Assembly (NCBI GenBank): GCA_934526185.1
Contig: CAKTAA010000113.1
Location: 1-6,823 of the forward strand
Length of the DNA: 6,823 nt
Origin: an uncultured Eubacteriales bacterium
GTDB taxonomy: Bacteria; Bacillota; Clostridia; Oscillospirales; CAG-272
Direction: 5' to 3'
Part shown: positions 1 through 5,597 of the stretch, piece after piece
Layout: each line of letters begins with the position of its first letter
How positions within the stretch are numbered: position 1 is the stretch's first letter
Position numbers and translations under genes: made by a program
Notes under the pieces: model-generated
The model's input: the letters and a program-made list of their open reading frames with translations, nothing else
What the model was told of the DNA's origin: nothing
Database searches by the model: none

Positions 1-1
1 C

Positions 2-31
2 GAGTGGCTGGAGAAAGGGAACGATCCGTAG
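2..31 (+). CDS. possible C-terminal end of an upstream gene (partial)
   Basis: One forward frame is open from the window edge and reads EWLEKGNDP before a TAG at 29-31. Codon choice (CTG, GAG, AAA, AAC) is compatible with coding, and a strong hairpin follows directly, as is common after a gene end. Nine residues cannot identify a family, and a chance open frame of this length is entirely possible. No function is proposed. Confidence 0.2.
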   Translation, partial: EWLEKGNDP

Positions 32-33
32 TG

Positions 34-65
34 TCTCCAACTGTATAGCATACAGTCCTTGGAGA
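34..65. repeat. bulged inverted repeat / RNA hairpin upstream of the NPCBM gene
   Basis: TCTCCAA (34-40) pairs with TTGGAGA (59-65), and the adjacent CTGTAT (41-46) pairs with ATACAG (50-55). The AGC loop is at 47-49 and a single-sided TCC bulge at 56-58, giving 13 base pairs. No T-run follows on the plus strand, so a classical intrinsic terminator is unlikely. It lies between the possible upstream gene end and the ribosome binding site of the next gene, so it could be an mRNA processing or stability element, an attenuator, or a protein-binding palindrome. Structure is seen; function is unknown. Confidence 0.5.
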
Positions 66-94
66 GGGACTATAAACACTACTACTTTATAATA

Positions 95-101
95 CGAGGA
101 G
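95..101 (+). promoter_or_regulatory. ribosome binding site fixing the start at 110
   Basis: The purine-rich stretch ACGAGGAG ends at 101, eight bases before the ATG at 110-112. This supports the ATG at 110 over the in-frame TTG at 59. The TTG would place 17 tyrosine-rich residues before the signal peptide, and it sits inside the 34-65 hairpin. Confidence 0.75.
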
Positions 102-109
102 ATATTTAT

Positions 110-943
110 ATGAAAGAAAAAATGAAAACTTTAAAGATGGCTGTAAACCTCATGCTTTGCCTCGGGCTTTGCTTCTGTTCAATGCAGGCGCTGTTTCTGC
201 AGGCTGAAGAGGGAGATGCAGCTTTGCAGCAGATTTATGTGAGTGATTATTTGGTTAATAATCCGGACAAATTGCTTTCTTATGTCGGTCACGATCCAAG
301 GGATCCCGAGAATCCGATGCCCGGCTTTGACACGGCATTTGATGGCGAGCCAATTTGTATTGCCGGAGAGACATATGCAAAGGGAATCGGAATGCACAGC
401 TATGAGCTTTCAGCTGGAGAGGAAACCGGATTGGAAATTGATATTGAAGGTGCAGGCTACACACTTTTCACAGCAACAATCGGAATGAATGATTATCCAT
501 GGGCGCAGGAAGTTGAAAGAAATACGGCAGCTTTTTATGTTTTGGTAGACGAAGAGGTTGTATACGAAAGTGATGTCATGACGTATGATGCCGAGCCGCA
601 GCAGATTTCGATCAATATTGCCGGCGCTTCGACGCTTAAGCTTTGTGTGGATCCCAATGAAACCACATACTCTGACAGCGCTTTGTGGGGGAACGCGCTT
701 TTGATTAATGATCCTTCCGTTACTCCTTCTGCGCCGACAGCGACACCGACTCCGGCGTCAACACCGACACCCTCTTCCACGGCTGAAAAGACCGATGCAG
801 CAGCTTCGACGCCAACAAAGGTTACGGTAGAAACTCCGGAACAGAAAACAGATCTTTTTCCGATTATCGTATGCAGTATAGCAGCCGTTGCTGTTGCTGC
901 AGTAGTTATTATAGCGATTGTCGCTAAAAAGAAGAAAAAGTAA
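110..943 (+). CDS. secreted, membrane-anchored NPCBM-domain protein
   Basis: This 277-residue protein is probably a cell-surface carbohydrate-binding module. Residues 1-32 form a signal peptide: Lys-rich start, hydrophobic core at about 11-30, likely cleavage after LQA. Residues about 40-200 match the NPCBM fold (novel putative carbohydrate-binding module, found beside glycosidases such as GH98). Hallmarks are KGIGMHSYEL (91-100), YTLFTATIGMND (117-128), FYVLVDEEVVYES (142-154) and STLKLCVD followed by SDSALWGNALL (up to about 199). Residues about 203-247 are a Pro/Thr/Ser-rich stalk with TPTP repeats. Residues 249-272 are one hydrophobic helix, followed by KKKKK at the C-terminus. No LPxTG motif is visible, so the protein is probably held by this helix, with the NPCBM domain outside. 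No catalytic domain is present, so it likely binds glycan or acts as a scaffold or sensor; the ligand is unknown. The domain call is firm and the role is inferred. Confidence 0.85.
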   Translation: MKEKMKTLKMAVNLMLCLGLCFCSMQALFLQAEEGDAALQQIYVSDYLVNNPDKLLSYVGHDPRDPENPMPGFDTAFDGEPICIAGETYAKGIGMHSYELSAGEETGLEIDIEGAGYTLFTATIGMNDYPWAQEVERNTAAFYVLVDEEVVYESDVMTYDAEPQQISINIAGASTLKLCVDPNETTYSDSALWGNALLINDPSVTPSAPTATPTPASTPTPSSTAEKTDAAASTPTKVTVETPEQKTDLFPIIVCSIAAVAVAAVVIIAIVAKKKKK

Positions 944-958
944 TTTGTAAGGAACAGA

Positions 959-974
959 ATATTATTGATAATAT
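959..974. repeat. short AT-only inverted repeat after the NPCBM gene
   Basis: ATATTAT (959-965) and ATAATAT (968-974) are perfect 7-base arms separated by TG, 15 bases after the NPCBM stop codon. An all A/T stem with no following T-run is a weak terminator at best, and it may be chance in AT-rich sequence. Confidence 0.25.
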
Positions 975-999
975 GCGAAAAAGAGACGGGGAAAACGGT

Positions 1000-1049
1000 G
1001 CCAGAGGAATCACGGTTAATCAGAAGGGCAACCCGTGGCTTCCTCTGGC
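1000..1049 (-). terminator. strong inverted repeat at the 3' side of the IS remnant, possible minus-strand terminator
   Basis: GCCAGAGGAA (1000-1009) is perfectly complementary to TTCCTCTGGC (1040-1049). Inside it, CACGG (1011-1015) pairs with CCGTG (1033-1037), for about 15 base pairs in all. Read on the minus strand, the stem follows the transposase remnant and is succeeded by pyrimidine-rich sequence (a T4 run, then CTCTTTTT further on). It could therefore be the terminator of the former element or a folded terminal repeat. The T-run does not immediately abut the stem, so terminator function is uncertain. Confidence 0.35.
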
Positions 1050-1640
1050 GCAATCCCAAATGCGGTGTAAAGGTCATAATGTGGCGCAAATAGAGAACCT
1101 TCTGGGAATGGCTCATACTCCAGGCCTGACACGTCCTCGTGATTATCCATCATGGCCAGATACGGCATTTTAAGCAGGCTGTCATCGGTCGGAAACACGG
1201 ATTTGGCTTTGCTGCGCAGCTGGAGGATGCTGGAGTTCTGAAGTTCGGTCTGAGGAAAGGCGACATGGATGGCCGCCTCAAATCCGGCGAGGATATCCGT
1301 GCAGGCGATGAAAATATCCTTCACACCACGGCTTTGCAGGCCGTTGAGCACGAACGCTCGGAACTTGGCACTTTCCTTTTCGTTTCCCAATACGTCCTTA
1401 TAAATGACCTCGGAGGCCGTTGCTGCCACTCTTTTGCCACAGGCAGCATTCTTATCCGTTCCATCTGGTATGAACATCTCTAATGCCTCTCTATTTGACG
1501 TGTTGTCATTCCTTTTGCGTACATGAATATGATTTTCTGGTCTGTTTTGGAACTGTCTTCTGGCGCTTCTTGACTGTCTGCGCTGTGGCCTTGCGCTGAT
1601 ATACACATGTTTCCATAATTCGAGTTTTCCCGTCGCTTTT
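1016..1640 (-). pseudogene. IS256-family transposase remnant (frameshifted, internally deleted)
   Basis: Reading the minus strand from high to low coordinates, transposase blocks appear in different frames. A YGxMxIS-like piece is at about 1629-1597. KIIFMYAKGMTTRQI is at about 1535-1491, followed by a stop at 1480-1482. MLPVAKEWQQRP is at about 1449-1410. The stretch from YKDVLG through NESAK-like sequence, GVKDIFIACTD and AGFEAAI to TELQNS is at about 1402-1215. KSVFPTDDSLLKM and YLAMMD are at about 1205-1145, and a further frameshift follows near 1144. In intact relatives about 80-90 residues containing the catalytic Glu (NSIE region) separate QLRNS from KSVFPTDD; here they are joined directly. 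The first catalytic Asp region (FIDAIHF-like) is also missing, and only the second Asp (ACTD) remains. The product cannot be an active transposase. Homology is recalled from family motifs, not searched. Confidence 0.8.
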
Positions 1641-1816
1641 CCAACAGCATAACAAGATTTTTCCGGCGCTTTGCGTTAATTGCTGCTCATTCGCGCATCC
1701 ACCAGAAGGATCAAAAGCGTTCTGCGCCCCGCGCCTTTTCTTTCTTGACGATTTTGGTGTGCGCCGTTCAGCACACACCAGTTTCACTGTATATATCTTG
1801 ATAAATCTGCAAAATT
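1641..1816. other. intergenic stretch with no recognisable gene
   Basis: The minus strand is open here from an ATG at 1820, giving a Lys/Arg/Cys-rich peptide that runs into the transposase remnant. It has no recognisable domain, and later parts of the same frame overlap transposase blocks read in another frame, so I do not call it a gene. It may be eroded 5' sequence of the insertion element. A small hairpin is visible: TGGTGTG (1755-1761) pairs with CACACCA (1774-1780), with no adjacent T-run. Confidence 0.4.
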
Positions 1817-1864
1817 TCAAATGATTTTGACTGTTAATTGAAAAAATTGCAAAAAATCATTTGA
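1817..1864 (-). terminator. inverted repeat spanning the EEP stop codon, weak terminator candidate
   Basis: TCAAATGATTTT (1817-1828) and AAAATCATTTGA (1853-1864) are perfect 12-base inverted arms with a 24-base loop. The distal arm includes the stop codon of the minus-strand EEP gene (1857-1859). On the minus strand the stem is followed by GAAATTTTGC, a short T-run. The stem is AT-rich and the loop long, so it could be a weak intrinsic terminator or an mRNA 3'-end stabiliser. The symmetry is certain and the role is not. Confidence 0.4.
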
Positions 1865-3491
1865 GCCTGTATTTCACAAGCACAGGATGATGATCCGAAG
1901 GAAAATTTGAGTTGATTTTCTCATTGCATACTCTGTATTCCTCAACCTCAAAGCCGTTCTTACTTACAAATACATAATCGATAATCGATTCGGAAGCCCC
2001 GTAATTCGTAAACGTGGCCGCCTCATATTTTACATTGGCTGCTTTGGCCGAATCTAAAAATTCCCTTCCGAGGACAACTTTGTATACGGCAGAATCAGGC
2101 TTTGAATTAAAGTCTCCCGTCAACACAATCGGATAATCCCTATAATTATCAACGAAGTCCATAAGGACAGCAATCTGCTTGTTTCTGGCCTCCTTGCTTT
2201 TATGCTCAAGGTGTGTGTTTATTACGAAAACCCTTTGTCCGTCCGATTTGCGCGAAAGTAACGCATATGTAAAAATACGGTTTAAAGACGATTCTTCTAC
2301 TTTTGATACAACCTCCGGCGTATCAGAGAGCCATTTTGTTCCACTGTCGATGAGATCAAATTTCTGCGCATTATACCAAACAGCACTGTATTCACCACGA
2401 GCTTCACCATCACGCCCAACCCCGACATATTTATAGATATGACCGAGCTTATTATGAAAAATCCGCATCCAGTTTAGTGTTGCCTCCTGAACGCCAAAAG
2501 TATCCGGCAAATATTTTTCCACAATATCCAGTACTCTGTCGACTCTCTCGTTTGTCAAATTTGCGCAATACACATTAAAGGACATTGCCCGCATTTCCGA
2601 TAAATCAAAATCATAAATTTTTCCGGATTCAAGCTCTATTCGATGTTTTATATCTGCCGTTTCAAGAAAAAGCTCGATCAGTGTATTTACGGCACGGTAT
2701 AACGCCTCGCTGCTGTTTCCATAAAGCCGGATCTTTTTTCCATCGAAGCCGATATAATACTGATTTTCGTTCAATTGCATTTCAGCGTTCTTTTCCACGT
2801 CTCCTACATAAATCTCGTTTTCAGCGGAGTCGTCAATATCATACTCGCATACTGCTTCAAGCACATAGCCTGTAATTTCAGAAACCTGCGATGCGAGGCT
2901 GTCCGCCAAAATATCCTCTCCATTTACTATTTCACCCGGATAAACGATCCGGAATTTATCAATTGATGTCTTGCCGACAGAAAGCTCTGAAAGCAAATAT
3001 TCCCCTTGAACTGTTTTGTTGTCATCCTCAGAGTAAAAAATCGAGGCATTTGCATTATCGCCGTTATTTCTGTTTAGAACATTTTCGATAAAGTCCTGCA
3101 ACGCCAGAATGGTGGTCTCCGAATTTCTCCCGGTTATCACAATCTTTTTTCCCTCGATACCATATCCGTAGCCTGCGCTCCGGAGCTTGTCTACATACGA
3201 AACGCTCTCATTGCGCTGGGTTTTGCCAATCAGAATTTCATATTTTCCCTTATGTGCCTCCGCCTCACTGAAAACAGGCAGCTCTGTCCCGTACACTTTA
3301 TTTATAGTCTCAGACAATTCTTTTGCCGCCGATATGACAGGCTGACTGGCTTCCTGAGAATAAACAATCGTATACAGATACAGATCTTTACTTTTAATTT
3401 TATCCTTGAATATGCCCATAAAGTACAATACCATAAATAGAACGATTAATACTGCTGCGGATATCCCTGCAATTAAACCAAACTTTCTCAT
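1857..3491 (-). CDS. membrane-anchored endonuclease/exonuclease/phosphatase (EEP) family protein with duplicated N-terminal domains
   Basis: This 544-residue protein is predicted to be a metal-dependent phosphoesterase outside the membrane. Residues 8-27 form an uncleaved-looking membrane anchor after MRK. Residues about 38-142 and 178-277 are two copies of one alpha/beta unit resembling the accessory N-terminal domains of GH67/GH20 glycosidases. Both copies run from an IVY strand through an EILIG or EIYVG strand and a GKKI strand to a final helix (about 126-139 and 261-276). Residues about 298-544 are a complete EEP (DNase I/exonuclease III-like) domain with MSFN (N306), FGVQEA (E336), INTHLEH (H427), GDFN (D460, N462), IIDYVF (D505) and SDHHP (D533, H534). 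The start ATG at 3489-3491 is preceded by AGAGG at seven bases. EEP enzymes cleave nucleic acids, phospholipids or sugar and inositol phosphates, and the substrate cannot be read from sequence. The glycosidase-type N-terminal units hint at a cell-surface or glycan-related target (inference). The gene diverges from the ibrA-like gene. Confidence 0.9.
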   Translation of the reverse strand: MRKFGLIAGISAAVLIVLFMVLYFMGIFKDKIKSKDLYLYTIVYSQEASQPVISAAKELSETINKVYGTELPVFSEAEAHKGKYEILIGKTQRNESVSYVDKLRSAGYGYGIEGKKIVITGRNSETTILALQDFIENVLNRNNGDNANASIFYSEDDNKTVQGEYLLSELSVGKTSIDKFRIVYPGEIVNGEDILADSLASQVSEITGYVLEAVCEYDIDDSAENEIYVGDVEKNAEMQLNENQYYIGFDGKKIRLYGNSSEALYRAVNTLIELFLETADIKHRIELESGKIYDFDLSEMRAMSFNVYCANLTNERVDRVLDIVEKYLPDTFGVQEATLNWMRIFHNKLGHIYKYVGVGRDGEARGEYSAVWYNAQKFDLIDSGTKWLSDTPEVVSKVEESSLNRIFTYALLSRKSDGQRVFVINTHLEHKSKEARNKQIAVLMDFVDNYRDYPIVLTGDFNSKPDSAVYKVVLGREFLDSAKAANVKYEAATFTNYGASESIIDYVFVSKNGFEVEEYRVCNEKINSNFPSDHHPVLVKYRLK

Positions 3492-3527
3492 ATATCAACC
3501 TCTTTTCACGATATCATAATATCAACT

Positions 3528-3556
3528 ATTATACAGTCTGTCTTTTATTTGTGCAA
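3528..3556 (-). promoter_or_regulatory. sigma-A-type promoter for the EEP gene
   Basis: On the minus strand the -10 box TATAAT lies at 3533-3528. A partial -35 box TTGCAC lies at 3556-3551, with a 17-base spacer. The predicted start near 3521 leaves a leader of about 30 bases before the ATG at 3491, with the AGAGG ribosome binding site (3503-3499) inside it. The -10 is a perfect match; the -35 matches only TTG. Confidence 0.55.
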
Positions 3557-3573
3557 TGCAATCAAAGCGGTTA

Positions 3574-3597
3574 TGTAATAAATATTTATGCATTACA
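3574..3597. promoter_or_regulatory. imperfect palindrome between divergent promoters, possible operator
   Basis: TGTAAT (3574-3579) is mirrored by ATTACA (3592-3597), with partial symmetry inside (9 of 12 positions per half). An overlapping perfect 12-base palindrome, ATAAATATTTAT, lies at 3578-3589. The site is midway between the EEP -35 box (to 3556) and the ibrA-like -35 box (from 3627), so a dimeric regulator here could act on both genes. AT-rich DNA yields such palindromes by chance, so this is suggestive only. Confidence 0.3.
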
Positions 3598-3626
3598 AGG
3601 TTTATTTCATTTATTCTTTAACAAAC

Positions 3627-3655
3627 TTGTCAAGTAAAAAATTTTTTCTTATAAT
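3627..3655 (+). promoter_or_regulatory. strong sigma-A-type promoter for the ibrAB-like operon
   Basis: TTGTCA (3627-3632) and a perfect TATAAT (3650-3655) are separated by exactly 17 bases. The spacer contains an A6T6 run (3636-3647) that should be stiff or curved. Transcription would start near 3662, giving a leader of about 70 bases before the ATG at 3733. Confidence 0.75.
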
Positions 3656-3712
3656 ATAAAAGATATCTGTGCAAATCGAATCATACCATTTGTTTCTGCT
3701 CAGCATATATAA

Positions 3713-3719
3713 AGAAAGG
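3713..3719 (+). promoter_or_regulatory. ribosome binding site of the ibrA-like gene, unusually far from the start
   Basis: AGAAAGG at 3713-3719 is the only purine-rich site upstream, and it ends 13 bases before the ATG at 3733, longer than the usual 5-10. The spacer is almost all A/T. No other in-frame start would keep the family N-terminus (YLQQNVYEALQDR, before the P-loop), so the start is retained. The wide spacing may lower translation. Confidence 0.5.
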
Positions 3720-3732
3720 TTTTTATATTATT

Positions 3733-5064
3733 ATGAGAAAGAAATATTTGCAGCAAAATGTATATGAAGCGTTGCAAGATCGCTTGAAATTGATATTTGA
3801 AGAATTTGATAACATTTACGTCTCCTTTTCCGGCGGAAAAGACAGCGGACTGCTCCTGAACCTGGTAATGGATTACAGAAACCGGTATTATCCCGAGAAA
3901 ACGCTCGGCGTCTTTCATCAGGATTTCGAAGCGCAGTATACGGTAACATCGGAATACATTGAGCGGACTTTTGAACGCCTGAAGGGGCAGGCGGAGCTGT
4001 ATTGGGTATGCCTCCCGATGGCGACCAGAACGGCGCTCAGCAGCTATGAAATGTACTGGTATCCCTGGGATGATACCAAACAGGAGAGCTGGGTCCGCGA
4101 AATGCCCAAGAAAGAGTATGTTATTAATCTTGAAAATAATCCTATTACCACATACCGGTACCGTATGCACCAGGAAGACCTTGCCAAACAATTCGGGCGC
4201 TGGTATCGAATGACGCACGGCGACGGGAAAACGGTATGCCTTCTTGGAATGCGCGCGGAGGAATCGCTGCGAAGATACAGCGGCTTTTTAAATAAAAAAT
4301 ACAGATATCAAAACGAATGCTGGATTAGTAAGCAATATAAAGACGTTTGGTGCGCGTCGCCTTTATATGACTGGCTCCTGAGCGACGTATGGCACGCCAA
4401 TTACCTTTTCGGTTATGATTATAATGGCTTATACGATCTGTATTATAAGGCGGGACTCAAGCCGTCGCAGATGCGCGTCGCGTCCCCATTCAACGATTAC
4501 TCCAAAGATTCGCTGAATCTATACCGCGTGATTGATCCGGAAATATGGGTTCGGCTCGTAGGGCGCGTCCGCGGAGTCAATTTTGGCTGTACTTATGGAA
4601 AAACAAAAGCGATGGCGTACCGGAATATTTCCCTTCCCGAGGGACATACGTGGAAATCCTATACGCTTTTTCTATTAGACACGCTCCCCGCCAGACTTCG
4701 GAGCAACTACATCAAAAAATTCAACAAATCTATTCAGTTCTGGCATGAAACGGGCGGCGGACTGGATGAAGACGTTATAGAAGAGCTGAACGAACGCGGC
4801 TACCATATCCGAAGAAATGGATTTTCCAATTATACACTGGGAAGAAAATCGCGCGTTATCTTTGTCGGACCGCTGCCGGATCATACCGACGATATTAAAG
4901 GCACGAAAGATATTCCCAGCTGGAAAAGAATGTGTTATTGTATTCTAAAGAACGACCATACCTGCCGGTTTATGGGCTTCGGCATTACCAGGCAGCAGCA
5001 GAGGCGCATCGATGTGATTCGGCGCAAATACAAAAGTCTCGAGGAATTAAATAATGGAATATAA
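3733..5064 (+). CDS. ibrA: IbrA-like phosphoadenosine phosphosulfate reductase-family protein (DUF3440)
   Basis: This 443-residue cytoplasmic protein belongs to the N-type ATP pyrophosphatase/PAPS reductase superfamily. The PP-loop SFSGGKDSG is at 31-39 in the usual family position after YEALQDRLKLIFEEFDNIYV. The second nucleotide-site motif LGMRAEES, followed by LRRYSG, is at 171-184. CASPLYDWLLSDVW (207-220) is the typical region after it. Residues about 240-420 form the C-terminal part found in IbrA/DUF3440 proteins. The C-terminal ECGxH cysteine motif of true PAPS reductases is absent, so sulfate assimilation is unlikely. Cysteines at 196, 207, 286, 401, 403 and 411 could hold a metal or Fe-S cluster, as in the related DndC of DNA phosphorothioation, but that is speculation. 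E. coli IbrA acts with IbrB to activate eib genes; the chemistry is not known to me. The next gene overlaps its 3' end by 11 bases. Confidence 0.85.
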   Translation: MRKKYLQQNVYEALQDRLKLIFEEFDNIYVSFSGGKDSGLLLNLVMDYRNRYYPEKTLGVFHQDFEAQYTVTSEYIERTFERLKGQAELYWVCLPMATRTALSSYEMYWYPWDDTKQESWVREMPKKEYVINLENNPITTYRYRMHQEDLAKQFGRWYRMTHGDGKTVCLLGMRAEESLRRYSGFLNKKYRYQNECWISKQYKDVWCASPLYDWLLSDVWHANYLFGYDYNGLYDLYYKAGLKPSQMRVASPFNDYSKDSLNLYRVIDPEIWVRLVGRVRGVNFGCTYGKTKAMAYRNISLPEGHTWKSYTLFLLDTLPARLRSNYIKKFNKSIQFWHETGGGLDEDVIEELNERGYHIRRNGFSNYTLGRKSRVIFVGPLPDHTDDIKGTKDIPSWKRMCYCILKNDHTCRFMGFGITRQQQRRIDVIRRKYKSLEELNNGI

Positions 5065-5587
5065 AAGTCCCGCTTACAATATTATTGCAGTACCGATCGA
5101 AAAAATCCAGCCGAATACCTATAACCCCAACGCAGTAGCGCCGCCTGAGATGAAGCTTCTTTATGAAAGCATCAAAGCAGACGGATATACAATGCCCATC
5201 GTCTGCTATTACGTAAAGCAAAAGGATATTTATCTGATTGTTGACGGATTTCACCGCTATCGAATCATGCTGGAAAACCCGGACATCTACGAAAGGGAAC
5301 AGGGCCTGCTGCCGGTTTCTGTAATCGACAAGCCTCTGGATCAGAGAATGGCAAGCACGATCCGCCATAACAGGGCGCGCGGAAGCCACGACGTCGATTT
5401 GATGAGCAACATCATTAAAGAGCTTCATGAGCTGGGCCGGTCTGACGAGTGGATTTCAAAGCATCTGGGGATGGATAAGGACGAAATTCTTCGCCTGAAA
5501 CAGATTACCGGACTTACCTCGCTGTTTAAAGACGTGAATTTCGGCCAGGCATGGAGGCCGGCGCCGGAAGACGAGGAAACGGAATAA
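5054..5587 (+). CDS. ibrB: IbrB-like ParB/sulfiredoxin-fold protein
   Basis: This 177-residue partner of the preceding gene starts at an ATG 11 bases inside it, with GAGGA (5041-5045) eight bases upstream, so translation is coupled. Residues about 9-110 form a ParB N-terminal-type domain. Visible motifs are VPIEKIQPNTYNPN (13-26), a helix ending in SIKADGYTMPIV (39-50), IVDGFHRYR (62-70, the ParB/Srx catalytic-box region) and IRHNRARGSH (103-112). Residues about 129-150 (RSDEWISKHLGMDKDEILRL) look like a helix-turn-helix. It lacks the centromere-binding length of chromosomal ParB and has no parA neighbour, so it is not a partition protein. ParB-fold domains bind CTP or ATP, and some have nuclease or kinase-like activity; which applies here is unknown. 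Adjacency to a PAPS-reductase-family gene identifies the IbrAB pair. The Asp/Glu-rich tail (170-177) is ordinary for small DNA-associated proteins. Family identity is strong and the function is inferred. Confidence 0.85.
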   Translation: MEYKSPAYNIIAVPIEKIQPNTYNPNAVAPPEMKLLYESIKADGYTMPIVCYYVKQKDIYLIVDGFHRYRIMLENPDIYEREQGLLPVSVIDKPLDQRMASTIRHNRARGSHDVDLMSNIIKELHELGRSDEWISKHLGMDKDEILRLKQITGLTSLFKDVNFGQAWRPAPEDEETE

Positions 5588-5597
5588 ATCTGCATGC

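Larger units (their letters stand above)
1000..1640 (-). mobile_element. decayed IS256-family insertion sequence (boundaries uncertain)
   Basis: The stretch carries blocks of an IS256-family transposase on the minus strand and lies between two convergent unrelated genes, as expected for an old insertion into an intergenic region. I could not identify matched terminal inverted repeats or a target-site duplication, so both ends are approximate. The low-coordinate end is taken at the inverted repeat just beyond the transposase C-terminal remnant. The high-coordinate end is the last recognisable transposase block. The total is far shorter than the roughly 1.3 kb of intact IS256-family elements, consistent with large deletions. 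Confidence 0.6.

Noticed and set aside
65..93. TATAAT at 88-93 as a promoter for the NPCBM gene
   Set aside because: Transcription would start near 100, inside the ribosome binding site, and there is no -35 box at a workable distance.
59..109. N-terminal extension of the NPCBM protein from a TTG codon at 59
   Set aside because: The extension is tyrosine-rich, lies over the hairpin, has no ribosome binding site, and would precede a normal signal peptide. The ATG at 110 has a good site.
535..1116. Minus-strand ORF of 193 residues
   Set aside because: Most of it is antisense to the NPCBM gene. Only its first residues belong to the frameshifted transposase C-terminus.
1506..1820. Minus-strand ORF of 104 residues
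   Set aside because: It is composed of basic, Cys-rich unmatched sequence that overlaps transposase blocks read in another frame. It is better explained as eroded IS sequence.
3700..4218. Minus-strand ORF of 172 residues antisense to the ibrA-like gene
   Set aside because: It is a shadow of a gene with clear family motifs, with no independent domain or ribosome binding site.
3733..5064. True PAPS reductase (CysH) for sulfate assimilation
   Set aside because: The C-terminal ECGxH motif is absent, the protein is longer with a DUF3440-type C-terminus, and no cys genes are nearby.
5054..5587. Chromosome partition protein ParB
   Set aside because: It is too short, has no parA neighbour or parS-like sites, and sits next to a PAPS-reductase-family gene, which fits IbrB.
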